This document shows positions 1-8,427 of a DNA stretch of 64,000 bases, piece by piece. A program made the translations under genes and the position numbers. Under the pieces are notes generated by a model, which worked only from the letters and a program-made list of their open reading frames with translations, did not search any database and was not told where the DNA came from. Position 1 is the first letter of the stretch, and every line of letters begins with the position of its first letter. This DNA is from Variovorax sp. ZS18.2.2 (GTDB lineage: Bacteria; Pseudomonadota; Gammaproteobacteria; Burkholderiales; Burkholderiaceae_C), in contig NZ_JANLNM010000001.1 of the NCBI RefSeq assembly GCF_024701975.1, positions 682,001 through 746,000 of the forward strand, read 5' to 3'.

Positions 1-90
1 CACTCGGCGAGGAACATCGGCAGCGGCAATGCGGCCGAGCTCGCCACCTATCTGGTCGAGAAGGGGAAGCCGCTTGTCGTGAGCAAGTGA
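1..90 (+). CDS. C-terminal fragment of an unidentified protein (cut by window edge)
   Basis: An open frame runs from base 1 to a TGA at 88-90 and encodes the last 29 residues of a protein, ending KPLVVSK. The fragment is too short to assign to a family. It reads in the same direction as the secreted protein that follows 74 bases later. No start is visible because the gene begins outside the window. Confidence 0.5.
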   Translation, partial: HSARNIGSGNAAELATYLVEKGKPLVVSK

Positions 91-164
91 GCGTCGGCAC
101 CGCGGACGGATACAGTCCGGGCAGTTGCCCGCACCGCATCAACCCAGAAGCGAGGGATGAAACC

Positions 165-605
165 ATGAAGCCGTTTCCACGAATGCTCGTCGCCGCACTG
201 CTGATCGCGAGCGCAATGGCGGTGCATGCCCGCACCGACGGGCCGGTCGTGCCGCCGCAGGTGCACACCGTGGCAAGCGGTGGCGAGTGGAACACGGCCA
301 AGGCAGGCGGCGCGCTTCGCGTGATCATCGTCTACGAGGGCTTCGAACACATGCACTCGAAGCTCTGGCTCGAATGGATCAGCATCGGGGAACGCGGAGA
401 GCGCCGGCTGGCTGCACGGGTGCTGGTGAATGAGCTGTCCAACGGTTTCTCGTCCGTCAGGCTGGACGACCGGCGCAAGGTATTCAGCGGATCGCAGATT
501 CGGCTGCGCTCGGCGAACCCCTATTCGACGGAAGACAACCAGGACGTGACGATCAAAGCCGGGAGACCCGGCCAGTACAAGATCGTCTTGCGGCCGGCCC
601 GCTGA
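165..605 (+). CDS. Small secreted protein of unknown function
   Basis: This encodes 146 residues. I chose the ATG at 165 over an upstream in-frame start at 87 because it is preceded by a purine-rich CGAGGG and because the protein then begins with a classical signal peptide: basic MKPFPR, a hydrophobic stretch and an AVHA cleavage site near residue 22. Export to the periplasm is inferred. The mature part carries no motif I recognise; it is rich in Trp, Arg and beta-type residues and has no further membrane segment. It stands alone between the partial gene at 1-90 and tapT, 43 bases ahead of the latter, so the two could share a transcript. Confidence 0.7.
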   Translation: MKPFPRMLVAALLIASAMAVHARTDGPVVPPQVHTVASGGEWNTAKAGGALRVIIVYEGFEHMHSKLWLEWISIGERGERRLAARVLVNELSNGFSSVRLDDRRKVFSGSQIRLRSANPYSTEDNQDVTIKAGRPGQYKIVLRPAR

Positions 606-648
606 CGACAACGCCGGCGGGCTTGCCGGCACCGTCGAGAATCCCCGC

Positions 649-1422
649 ATGCCTCACGCCGTTTCTCTCCTTCGCGCCGCCCGCCTTGCGCGAAGCGCCA
701 AGCCCTTTCTGGCCCGCGGCGGCTTCAAGCGCGAACGCTGCGCGGGCTGCCGGCTGCTGCCCAGCCATTGCATGTGCGCCTTGCGCCCGTCGGTGGCCAC
801 GCGCGCGGGTGTGTGCCTGCTCATGGCCGACATTGAGCCGCTCAAGCCGACCAACACGGGTTGGCTGATCGCCGACGTGGTGGCCGATACCTTCGCCTTC
901 GGCTGGGCGCGTACCGAAACCGATCCCACGCTGCTGGCTTTGCTGGCCGACCCGCAGTGGCAACCCTATGTGGTGTTTCCCGGGCAATATGCGGCGCCCG
1001 AGCGCGTGGTCCGCACCGTCCCGTTGTCGCTTGATTCGCTGCACGGTGCGCCGGCGAAACGCCCGCTCTTCATCCTGCTGGACGGAACCTGGGGCGAGGC
1101 CCGCAAGATGTTCGGCAGAAGCCCGTACCTCGATGCGCTGCCGGTACTGAGCCTGGAGCCCGAGCAGATATCCCAGTACAAGCTGCGCCGCTCCGGCCGC
1201 GACGACCACTTCTGCACCAGCGAGGTGGCCGCCCTGTGCATGAACCTGGCAGGCGAACACGTCGCCGAGCAAACGCTGGAGGCCTATCTGGCGGTGTTCA
1301 CGCATCACTATCTGCGTGCGAAGAACCAGCAGCCTGTCGTGTGGGATGGTGATGCGCACCAGCGGCTGCGCGAGGTGCAACTCCTGGAGCAAGCTGGCGC
1401 TATGGCTCCTGCGCGCCCATGA
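649..1422 (+). CDS. tapT: DTW-domain tRNA-uridine aminocarboxypropyltransferase
   Basis: The 257-residue product belongs to the DTW/TapT family (E. coli YfiP), which transfers the 3-amino-3-carboxypropyl group of SAM to uridine 47 of tRNA to make acp3U. The N-terminal third has the cysteine cluster CAGC...CMC (around residues 31-43) that is likely to bind a metal. The family signature lies mid-protein as LDGTWGEA (around residues 142-149), followed by the basic helix KMFGRSPYL. The length fits the family (about 230-260). The 3' end overlaps the convergent esterase gene by 23 bp, so the two are transcribed tail to tail. The family call is secure; the exact tRNA position is taken from the E. 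coli enzyme. Confidence 0.88.
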   Translation: MPHAVSLLRAARLARSAKPFLARGGFKRERCAGCRLLPSHCMCALRPSVATRAGVCLLMADIEPLKPTNTGWLIADVVADTFAFGWARTETDPTLLALLADPQWQPYVVFPGQYAAPERVVRTVPLSLDSLHGAPAKRPLFILLDGTWGEARKMFGRSPYLDALPVLSLEPEQISQYKLRRSGRDDHFCTSEVAALCMNLAGEHVAEQTLEAYLAVFTHHYLRAKNQQPVVWDGDAHQRLREVQLLEQAGAMAPARP

Positions 1423-2107
1423 AGAATTCGACTGCCCGCCCAACCACCCACGGCACGATGACGTGGTCGCCATCGAAGGGCTGAAGCGTCAGGTCGTGCC
1501 CGCTCTCCAGCAGCCGCCGTGCGTGCGGATGGGCGCTGGTCCCGATAGGCAACTGGCTGTCGGCGCGGCCGTGCGCCAGAAACACCCGCGGCTTTCCTGT
1601 CTGCGTGAAAGCGTTCATGAAGCCCGCGGACAACCCGATCACATGGCTCGCCACATCGCCGTTGGTTACGCCGAGCGAGAGAGCATAGCTGCCGCCATCT
1701 GAGAAGCCGGCGAATGCGAGGCGCGTGGGGTCGATGCGAAAGTGCCCGGCCACCGTCGAGAGCGCGCCATCGAGCCGCTCCAGATCGGGCCCGTGTCCGC
1801 CGACCACGATGTCCCACGTCGGGTACATCGACTGCGGCGCGAGCAGAAGAAATTTCCGGGCCCGCGCATGCGCCACGAGATGCGGCAGCACCCGGTTGGC
1901 CTCGCCGCCCGCGCCGTGGAACATCACCAGCAGCGGCAGTGGTGCATCGGCGGGCAATCCCTCGGGCACCACCAGCACGGCCTCGCGCCCTTCGGCGAAC
2001 GAGAGGCCGTGGCGCCCCGGTGGCAGTGGGTCGGAAGCGGGCAGGGCGACCGGGCGGAAGGCCAGGCGGCCGGTGAGTGCGCCACCGAGCAGGCTGGCAT
2101 CGATCAT
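1400..2107 (-). CDS. Alpha/beta-hydrolase esterase (depolymerase-like)
   Basis: The 235-residue protein has the alpha/beta-hydrolase features of the esterase/PHB-depolymerase group: an oxyanion-hole motif HGAGG (64-68), nucleophile elbow GFSDGG with Ser136, an HGxxD acid motif near residue 187 and a late GDH histidine. There is no signal peptide, so it is cytosolic. Its ATG overlaps the stop codon of the upstream AAA ATPase gene in an ATGA arrangement, indicating translational coupling. The substrate cannot be read from the sequence. The 3' end overlaps tapT by 23 bp on the opposite strand. Confidence 0.75.
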   Translation of the reverse strand: MIDASLLGGALTGRLAFRPVALPASDPLPPGRHGLSFAEGREAVLVVPEGLPADAPLPLLVMFHGAGGEANRVLPHLVAHARARKFLLLAPQSMYPTWDIVVGGHGPDLERLDGALSTVAGHFRIDPTRLAFAGFSDGGSYALSLGVTNGDVASHVIGLSAGFMNAFTQTGKPRVFLAHGRADSQLPIGTSAHPHARRLLESGHDLTLQPFDGDHVIVPWVVGRAVEFFMGAQEP

Positions 2108-3786
2108 TCGACGGTCCTCATCTGTGCTCCGCTTGGCGCTCCGGTCTGCGAGGCGCAGGCGATGCCGCGGAACACGGCGCACTGCGCGAATGCCTGCGTC
2201 GACAGCGGCAGCTCCTTGCGGCGGCAGTACTTGCTGGTGAGCTTGAGCAGTTCCTTGATGTCGCGCCCACTTGCACCGGCGTAGTCCGCCACCAGCCTGT
2301 CGATCACCGCGCCCGGCAGCTCGACGCCCAGTTGCGCCGACAGCGTGGACCACAGGCGGCGCGCATCGTCCGGGCCCGGCGGCTGGTAGTCGATGACCGC
2401 GATGCAGCGCGAGAGGATCGCCTCGTCGATGTCGCCGTCGCGGTTGGTGGTCATGAAGAGCAGGCCGCTGAAGTATTCGAGCGTGCGCAGGAACTCCGCC
2501 ACGATCGCGTTGTGCTGCAGGTCGTTGTCGCGCCGGCGGATGTACACGTCGGCCTCGTCCAGCAGCAGCACGCAGTCCCACCGCGCGGCGCGCTGCAGGA
2601 TCTTGGTGAGGCTGGCCTCGACCGAATTGGCCGTCACGCCGAGCTGGCCCGAATGCACGCGGTACAGCGGCTTGCCGACCACCTCGGCATAGACCTCGGC
2701 CGTGAGCGTCTTACCCAGGCCCGGCGCGCCCTTGCACAGGATGGTGGTGCCGCCCGACTTGCCGGGCACCACGTCCTCCACGAGGAAGCTGCGGTCGGCC
2801 GTGAGGATGTCGATCAGGTCGCGATGCGCCTGCGGCAGCACCAGCCGCTCGCGCAGGTTGGGCTGGTACGCGTACGCCTGCACATGCTGCGCATGGACCC
2901 AGACGTTGCGGTGCCAGTCGAGATGGAACAGGTGCAGGTAGCAGTGCTGCGGAATGCGGTCGAACCCGCTGGCGACGCCGCTCTCGCGCCAGTAGTGCGG
3001 ATCGGCCGCCAGATCGAAGCGGCGTCGCAGCAGCTCTTCGTCGTTCACGCCGCGCACCGTCGAGCCTTCGGGCAGCCGGTGGCACGACATGCCGGCCCGC
3101 GGGCCTTCGCCCGTCGTCCAGATGCAGCCGTCGACGGTGAACTGGGCGCCGAACTGCGGCTGCAGCCTGGTGAAGCACGCGACCTGCTTGTCGTACTCGC
3201 GCTTGAACTCGGCGCACTCCTTGTGAAAGCCGTGGTCGGCGAAGAGGCCGGCCATCGTGCGGCCGGGCAGGTCTTCCGCGTAGAAGCTCAGGCCCCAGGT
3301 CATGCCCGAGAAGCGCAGCCGCGGCTCGGTGGGTGGCTCGCGGCCGGCCGCCTGCAGCGTGTTGGCCAGGAGGCCCACCAGCACATAGGCCTCGCCGTCC
3401 GTCGGCTTCACCAGGCGCACGGTGTGCACCAGCCAGGGAAGCAACGCGCCGTCCTTGCCGCGCTGGTAGAGCCAGCCGTCGATGAGGTCGCGGCGCAGCC
3501 ATTCGATCAGCGCCGGGACCATCAGCTCCAGGCTCGGAATGGGCCGCGCGAGCGGTTCGCCGTTGAGGTTGTCCAGCGCGAGCAGCTGGAACACCAGGTC
3601 GCGCGCACCGGCGGCCATGCCCAGCTGGAACAGCTGGTTGAGCGAGTCGCCGTCGAAATGCTGACTGGACACGATGCGCACGCCGCTGCCGGCGCCATAC
3701 CCACCCAACTGCAGGCCAAGCGGCGACTGCGCGCCGACCTGACCCTGCAGTACAGCGGCCAGCATTTCCGGTATCTCGAGTTCCAC
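2104..3786 (-). CDS. AAA-family ATPase with a long uncharacterised N-terminal region
   Basis: The start is taken as the GTG at 3786 because a GAGGAG ribosome site lies 5 bases upstream; a longer reading to 3981 has no such support. The product is 560 residues. Residues 1-345 match no domain I recognise. The C-terminal AAA module has Walker A GAPGLGKT (about 353-360), Walker B LLLDEAD (about 407-413), a sensor-1 TTN near 446 and an arginine-bearing LSRC segment. No membrane segment is seen, so a cytosolic remodelling ATPase is likely. It is coupled by ATGA overlap to the esterase gene downstream. Whether it acts on proteins or nucleic acid is not evident. Confidence 0.75.
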   Translation of the reverse strand: MELEIPEMLAAVLQGQVGAQSPLGLQLGGYGAGSGVRIVSSQHFDGDSLNQLFQLGMAAGARDLVFQLLALDNLNGEPLARPIPSLELMVPALIEWLRRDLIDGWLYQRGKDGALLPWLVHTVRLVKPTDGEAYVLVGLLANTLQAAGREPPTEPRLRFSGMTWGLSFYAEDLPGRTMAGLFADHGFHKECAEFKREYDKQVACFTRLQPQFGAQFTVDGCIWTTGEGPRAGMSCHRLPEGSTVRGVNDEELLRRRFDLAADPHYWRESGVASGFDRIPQHCYLHLFHLDWHRNVWVHAQHVQAYAYQPNLRERLVLPQAHRDLIDILTADRSFLVEDVVPGKSGGTTILCKGAPGLGKTLTAEVYAEVVGKPLYRVHSGQLGVTANSVEASLTKILQRAARWDCVLLLDEADVYIRRRDNDLQHNAIVAEFLRTLEYFSGLLFMTTNRDGDIDEAILSRCIAVIDYQPPGPDDARRLWSTLSAQLGVELPGAVIDRLVADYAGASGRDIKELLKLTSKYCRRKELPLSTQAFAQCAVFRGIACASQTGAPSGAQMRTVE

Positions 3787-3949
3787 GGTGTCTCCTCGTG
3801 TTGTCTTCGATGCTAGCCATGGGGGTGGGGGTTGGCGCTTGACCTGGGTCAAGCTTGGGGGAAGATTCGGAGCGTCTACCATTCGGACACATACAGCGGG
3901 CGGCGCCCGGCCTCGACACTGATTGATTGACTTCAACCACTTTCCCAAG

Positions 3950-4468
3950 ATGCTCTCGTTCGGCCGCCGGCCTCCCGTCAAGCTTCACCTGGGCGTAGTG
4001 CGCGTGGTGCCGCGTCGGGATGTGTGGCGTCACCTGGAGGCGGGGCTGCAGCAAGGCAAGGAACTGCGTCCGAGCCTTCTCGCCGTTCTCGGTGAATCGT
4101 TCGGGTATGCGGATGCGACCGAGGTCACAAACCCAGGCGATGGCGATGTCTGCGTGGACATCGCCGTTGAAAGTCATTCCCGCGGCGGCTTTGCCGATTT
4201 CTCCCTTGATTTCGCTGCGCTGCCGCTGGGCTGGAGACCCAAGATCGGTCTTTGCGCACGGCTCTACGACATTCAGGACGGCGAGCAAAGGATGGTGGCC
4301 CGGGTCGTGGAGCGAATGGGGTGGGGCGAGTACCTTGTATCTCTCGCAAACTGGAAGGTGCTGATGGGCCTCGCGGACCCGGCCAGCGATGAGCGATTTG
4401 CGAAGATTCTTCTTCTCGCGGGACAGCGGTTGAAAAGAAAGATCGAGGTGTCGATTTCATCGGCCTGA
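3950..4468 (+). CDS. Hypothetical protein in a small-gene island
   Basis: This gene, divergent from the AAA ATPase, encodes about 172 residues from the ATG at 3950; an in-frame TTG at 3923 would add nine residues. Neither start has a convincing ribosome site. The protein is soluble with no signal peptide. I do not recognise a family. It is the first of five small same-strand genes (to 5944) whose base composition is less GC-rich than the surrounding genes. By context it may be an orphan immunity-type protein, but that is inference only. Confidence 0.55.
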   Translation: MLSFGRRPPVKLHLGVVRVVPRRDVWRHLEAGLQQGKELRPSLLAVLGESFGYADATEVTNPGDGDVCVDIAVESHSRGGFADFSLDFAALPLGWRPKIGLCARLYDIQDGEQRMVARVVERMGWGEYLVSLANWKVLMGLADPASDERFAKILLLAGQRLKRKIEVSISSA

Positions 4469-4509
4469 AATGACATCTGTCGAGCCAACTCATCTTTACG
4501 GAAGGGCGG

Positions 4510-4869
4510 GTGTTCATCATCAGCCTCCGACTCATCCGCCAGCTCAAGAACATGACCGTCGAAGCTGACCTCCATATCGCCGAGATCCCCTACGAATCGG
4601 GCGCCATCAAGTTCCGATATGCGAGGGTGATATCCCCCGACAAGACCCGATGGATTCGGCATGGCCTCTTCATCGCGTATCACGAGAATGGAGTCGTGGC
4701 GTCTGAGGGCCAGTATGTCGACGGGATGGAGGACGGGCTTTGGCGCGACTTTCATCCGGACGGACAACCTGCAGCCGAAGGCCGCTACCGCGAAGGCCGA
4801 GAGGTCGGCGTGTGGCGATTCTGGAAGCCCGATGGGACGGAAGAGCCGAGCACGAACCACGGCAATTGA
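4510..4869 (+). CDS. MORN-repeat (YwqK-type antitoxin-like) protein
   Basis: Residues about 43-110 contain three copies of the MORN_2 pattern: GLFIAYHENGVV, DGLWRDFHPDGQP and VGVWRFWKPDGT, joined by EGQYVDGMED and EGRYREGRE linkers. Such repeats define the YwqK group, often annotated as antitoxin components or toxin-associated proteins. I chose the GTG at 4510 because GGAAGG sits 4 bases before it; an ATG at 4552 is the alternative and would give 105 residues. No toxin gene is adjacent in the window, so an antitoxin role is unproved. It sits 41 bases after the preceding small gene and 63 before the next. Confidence 0.65.
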   Translation: MFIISLRLIRQLKNMTVEADLHIAEIPYESGAIKFRYARVISPDKTRWIRHGLFIAYHENGVVASEGQYVDGMEDGLWRDFHPDGQPAAEGRYREGREVGVWRFWKPDGTEEPSTNHGN

Positions 4870-4932
4870 CAGCATTTCACCTTCACACAAACGCTTGTTG
4901 CCGCACGAGGCGGCCGCTCAAAGGTCTTGGCA

Positions 4933-5331
4933 ATGACTATCGAAAAAGAAAACCCTGAAGTCCTGGCAATCAAAGACGAAGAGGCCCAACGTCCGATCCC
5001 TTCGGCCTGGCGCCCGGTCATTCGAAAGATCGTCGATGCGTTCGTGAACGGGGACCATGGCCTCAGTGTTCCCATCGCCGGCGTCGAGCCGGTCTCGGCC
5101 GATGACGCGGAAAGAATCAGGGACTACATCGAAGACTATGGGGAGACGCTGACGTCGCTTTCCGATGAAACGTGGGATTCATCGGTCTGCATCTGGACCG
5201 GCACGCGATGGGATGCGCTCATCGATCTCTGGACGCTCGGGGAGGGGAGAAGCGATCTTGTGCTGAGTCTTCATGTGTCCGAGGCCAAGGGTGGCTTCGC
5301 GTTTCGCATCTACATGGTGTATGTCCCATGA
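4933..5331 (+). CDS. DUF7668-like hypothetical protein
   Basis: The 132-residue product starts at ATG 4933 with an AAGG about nine bases upstream. The sequence PSAWRPVIRKIVDAFVNGD near the N-terminus, the central DYGETL and the closing MVYVP resemble what I remember of the DUF7668 family, whose function is unknown; this match is from memory and should be checked. There is no signal peptide or membrane segment. It is the third gene of the small-gene island and its stop overlaps an alternative start of the next gene, consistent with one transcript. Confidence 0.6.
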   Translation: MTIEKENPEVLAIKDEEAQRPIPSAWRPVIRKIVDAFVNGDHGLSVPIAGVEPVSADDAERIRDYIEDYGETLTSLSDETWDSSVCIWTGTRWDALIDLWTLGEGRSDLVLSLHVSEAKGGFAFRIYMVYVP

Positions 5332-5359
5332 GATCTCTACAGCCGGATGGACTCGGTCA

Positions 5360-5734
5360 ATGAAACACCTCGTTGTGCCCAAGATATCCGGGCAGCCGTT
5401 TTCGGGCAATCAAACAGGATGGAAGCCCGACGCGAAGGTGAGCCTCGGCGGTGTCTTCTACGATCACATTCGCACGTCTTCAGGTACGACTGTTGGCGTC
5501 CGCTACTGGGTCATGGATGTGGTTCTCGAGCGGCACCCGGTGTTCAGATGCTTCCTCGGCGATGAGCGGTTTCAATTCCATCCGCGCGATGAATACGTAG
5601 ACCTTGTCTTCGATGAAAAGGACGTGGCCGCCTTCGTGCGTGGCGCCCTTCAAGTGGTCTGTGTCCAGGACTTCGGAGGAGATGGTGTTGTTCGCCGCGC
5701 CGGCCTGTTCGGGATGACGTTTGATCTGGAGTAA
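5360..5734 (+). CDS. Hypothetical protein, fourth gene of the small-gene island
   Basis: The protein has 124 residues from the ATG at 5360. An in-frame ATG at 5321 would overlap the stop of the preceding gene and add 13 residues; both starts have weak ribosome sites, and the choice is uncertain. The sequence is rich in aromatic and acidic residues, with no signal peptide or membrane helix. I do not recognise it. Size, acidity and position beside a MORN/YwqK-type gene are compatible with an immunity-like protein, which remains a guess. Confidence 0.5.
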   Translation: MKHLVVPKISGQPFSGNQTGWKPDAKVSLGGVFYDHIRTSSGTTVGVRYWVMDVVLERHPVFRCFLGDERFQFHPRDEYVDLVFDEKDVAAFVRGALQVVCVQDFGGDGVVRRAGLFGMTFDLE

Positions 5735-5782
5735 CTGCACGGGCTTCGTGCATTCCCGCCGGACCAGGAGAAGAACTTCACC

Positions 5783-5944
5783 ATGAACACACGCGTACGC
5801 GTTGGAATCGCATTCCTGCTTGTAGCCGCTGTCCTGATGGTTGTGAGCCTCTGGCTTGCACGCGAGGTGCCGATAGACAGGTGCCTCGATCGCGGAGGTG
5901 CTTGGGACCACCAGCAGGCACGTTGCGTCACGGCAAGGCAGTAG
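5783..5944 (+). CDS. Small single-pass membrane protein (53 aa)
   Basis: A short frame encodes 53 residues with a hydrophobic N-terminal segment (about residues 8-26, GIAFLLVAAVLMVVSLWLA) and a C-terminal tail carrying two cysteines in the arrangement CLDRGGAWDHQQARC. A GGAG lies about nine bases before the ATG. Small proteins with a hydrophobic N-terminus and a CLDxGG(x)W...C tail recur beside orphan immunity-type genes in proteobacteria. The tail is expected outside the cytoplasm, where the cysteines could form a disulfide. It closes the small-gene island. Confidence 0.55.
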   Translation: MNTRVRVGIAFLLVAAVLMVVSLWLAREVPIDRCLDRGGAWDHQQARCVTARQ

Positions 5945-5974
5945 GCGAGGGCGTTTGCCCTCGCAAGACGACCC

Positions 5975-7315
5975 TCAGCTCTTCGCCCCCAACGCACTCA
6001 ACATCGCCGCCGTCATCGCCCGCACCCCCGTAGTAATCGACGGCTCCGGCACCGGCGCAAAGTACGGCGAGTGATTGAACGGCAGCGGCTTGCCTCCCGG
6101 CTTCTGCGACTCCGCCACGTCCTTCGGGTCGCTCACCCCGATGAAGAAGAACATCGTCGGCACGCCCTCCGCGGCGAACTCCGAAAAATCTTCGCTCGCC
6201 GTGATCGGCGGCACCTGCACGACCTTCGCATCCCCCAGTTGCGCCTTCAGCGCAGCCACGGTCCGTTGCACCAGCGCCTGGTCGTTGACCACCGCGGCAT
6301 TGCCCTTCGACGGATCGAGCCCGATCACCGGTTCGGGCGCGCCGGCCATTGCGGCCGTGGCCTTCGCGGTGCGGCGCACGCCGTCGATCAGGCCGTCGCG
6401 CACCTTCGGGTTGTAGCTGCGGATGGTGCCGCGCAGCAGTGCCTCGTCGGGGATGATGTTGCCGGCCGTGCCCGCCTGGAACGCGCCGATCGTGACGACG
6501 CCGAATTCGTTCGGGTCCTTCTCGCGGCTCACCACGGTCTGCACATCGGTCACGAAACGGGCGGCCATCGTGATCGGGTCGATGGCCCTGTGGGGCGCGG
6601 AGCCGTGGCCGCCGCGGCCCTTGAAGAGGATCTCCATGCCGTCCGATGCCGAGGTGATCGGCCCCGCGCGGTAGCCGACGTAGCCATACGGCGAGGCCGA
6701 CGTGTGCAACGCAAAAGCGAAATCCGGCTTCGGAAAGCGCGTGTACAGCCCGTCCGCGAGCATGCCCTTGGCGCCGCCGCTGGCCTCCTCGGCGGGCTGC
6801 GCGACGAACACCAGCGTGCCCTTCCATTGGTCCTTGAGCGCGAGCAGCGTGCGGGCCGTTCCGGCCCAGCTTGCCATGTGGATGTCGTGGCCGCAGCTGT
6901 GCGCGACAAAGGTCTCCTTGCCTTGCCACAGGGCCTTGGCCTTGCTCGCGTAGGGCAGGCCGGTTTTCTCCTCCATCGGCAGGGCGTCGAGCTCGGTCCG
7001 CACCATCACGGTCGGGCCGGCACCGTTGCGATAGACCGCGACCACGCCGGTGCGGCCGACCTTCTCGGTCACCTCGAAGCCGAGGGCGCGCATCTCGGCC
7101 GCCAGCTTGGCGGCCGTGCGCACCTCCTGGAACCCGAGCTCGGGATGCGCGTGGATGTCCTTGTAGAGCGCATCGAGCTGTGGGTACATGTCGCGCACCA
7201 GCGGTTCGATGCGCTGCGTGGACGGCGGCGCGTTCTGCGCCATGGCAACCGGCACGGCTGCGCAGAAGAAGGACAGGCAGGACAGCGACAGAGAAAGCTG
7301 GCGAAGAGAAAACAT
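5975..7315 (-). CDS. Periplasmic M20-family amidohydrolase
   Basis: The 446-residue protein starts at ATG 7315, chosen because it opens with a signal peptide ending AMA-Q near residue 26; a longer reading to 7489 has no support. It is a peptidase M20D / amidohydrolase (IAA-amino-acid hydrolase-like) by HSCGHD and QPAEE metal-ligand motifs, GGHGSAPH in the dimerisation domain, and a late SEDFSEF. Members cleave N-acyl or amidino bonds of amino-acid conjugates using a di-metal centre. A signal peptide indicates periplasmic action. It is divergent from a LysR gene across 161 bases, which suggests that regulator controls it. Confidence 0.85.
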   Translation of the reverse strand: MFSLRQLSLSLSCLSFFCAAVPVAMAQNAPPSTQRIEPLVRDMYPQLDALYKDIHAHPELGFQEVRTAAKLAAEMRALGFEVTEKVGRTGVVAVYRNGAGPTVMVRTELDALPMEEKTGLPYASKAKALWQGKETFVAHSCGHDIHMASWAGTARTLLALKDQWKGTLVFVAQPAEEASGGAKGMLADGLYTRFPKPDFAFALHTSASPYGYVGYRAGPITSASDGMEILFKGRGGHGSAPHRAIDPITMAARFVTDVQTVVSREKDPNEFGVVTIGAFQAGTAGNIIPDEALLRGTIRSYNPKVRDGLIDGVRRTAKATAAMAGAPEPVIGLDPSKGNAAVVNDQALVQRTVAALKAQLGDAKVVQVPPITASEDFSEFAAEGVPTMFFFIGVSDPKDVAESQKPGGKPLPFNHSPYFAPVPEPSITTGVRAMTAAMLSALGAKS

Positions 7316-7440
7316 GAGGGGGCGTGTCTCCGGGGATGGGTGTCGAACGGCTTCTTGGCCGCGTGGCGCATCTGCTGTGCTGTGCTGTGTGCGCCTTGGC
7401 ACGGCGAGCGCAAATCTAGGGGAAGTCTTGCCAGGCGTCC

Positions 7441-7478
7441 AATGCATTGTTCTATGCGCTGCAATAATTCGAATGCAT
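7441..7478. promoter_or_regulatory. Candidate LysR operator in a divergent promoter
   Basis: The gap between the amidohydrolase and LysR genes contains the palindrome AATGCATT (7441-7448), a second ATGCAT 31 bases further on, the pair ATTG-N12-CAAT (7446-7465), and the palindrome ATTCGAAT (7467-7474). LysR boxes are typically T-N11-A inverted repeats of this kind. The assignment to the neighbouring regulator is inference. Confidence 0.35.
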
Positions 7479-8412
7479 GAATAGGCCACTTCACACGATG
7501 ACGTTCGTGCAGCTCCGGCACTTCCTGTCGGTGGCCGAGACGGGTTCCTTCACCCGCTCGGCCAAGGCGCTGTCGATCACGCAACCGGCCCTGAGCCGCA
7601 GCATCCACGCGCTGGAGGGCGGCTTCCAGCGCGCCCTGTTCGACCGGGTGGGGCGGCGCAGCGAGCTCACGCACTTCGGGCGCGACATGCTCGAGCGCGT
7701 GCGCCATCTGGTCTGCGATGCGGACGATCTCGTGGCCGCCGCGCGCGGCCAGGGCAGCAACACCTTGCGTGTCGGGCTGGGCGCCGGCCCCGGTGCACTG
7801 CTCGCGACGCCGCTGCTCGAGCGCATGGCCTACCGCGACGCGCCGGTGCGTATCGACATCCTGCGTGGCGACACCGACCGTCTCTTGCAAGCACTGCGAC
7901 AGCGCGCGCTCGATGCGGTGGTGGTCGAGTTCCGCACCGTGACGCCGAGCGTCGACCTGCGGATCGAACCCCTGGTGGAGATGCGCGGCGCCTTCATGTG
8001 CCGCCGCGGCCATCCGTTGGCCAGGAAGCGCGGGCCCTTGAGTTTCCAGAATCTGCTGAGCTACCCGTTGGCCTCGACCGGGCTTGGGCGCGATGTGATG
8101 CGTGCGATGGTGGACGCCTACGGCCCCGAGGCGCATCCCGACCAGTGCGTGACCTTGCGCTGTTCGGAAATTTCGAATCTGGTCGAGCTCACCCGCAACA
8201 GCGACGCGATCTTGCTGGCCGTGCGCGCGGTGGCGCCGGACCTTGTGGCGCTGCCGGTGCATCCGCCGCTGGGCGCGGCCCGCTTCGGACTGGTCACGCT
8301 GGCCGGCCGCAGCGAGGCGCCGACGCTGCCGTTGCTGCGGGAGGTGATTGCAGAGCGGATGCCGTCGGATGGCCGGCAACCTGCGGGCACGCGTCGGACT
8401 GCGGCCGCGTGA
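7477..8412 (+). CDS. LysR-family transcriptional regulator
   Basis: The 311-residue protein has an N-terminal winged helix-turn-helix (VAETGSFTRSAKALSITQPALSRSI, shown here only by its ends VAETGSF and ALSRSI, around residues 16-42) followed by a LysR substrate-binding domain. ATG 7477 is used; ATG 7498, giving MTFVQLRHF, is an equally likely start and is more typical for the family. Divergence from the M20 amidohydrolase gene suggests it governs that gene, probably with a ligand related to the amidohydrolase substrate. Confidence 0.85.
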   Translation: MNRPLHTMTFVQLRHFLSVAETGSFTRSAKALSITQPALSRSIHALEGGFQRALFDRVGRRSELTHFGRDMLERVRHLVCDADDLVAAARGQGSNTLRVGLGAGPGALLATPLLERMAYRDAPVRIDILRGDTDRLLQALRQRALDAVVVEFRTVTPSVDLRIEPLVEMRGAFMCRRGHPLARKRGPLSFQNLLSYPLASTGLGRDVMRAMVDAYGPEAHPDQCVTLRCSEISNLVELTRNSDAILLAVRAVAPDLVALPVHPPLGAARFGLVTLAGRSEAPTLPLLREVIAERMPSDGRQPAGTRRTAAA

Positions 8413-8427
8413 CTGCGACTTCTTTGC

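Noticed and set aside
2077..3816. A 579-codon plus-strand frame opposite the AAA ATPase
   Set aside because: Composition is Arg/Ala/Gln/His-rich shadow coding; the minus strand carries Walker A and B motifs and a ribosome site.
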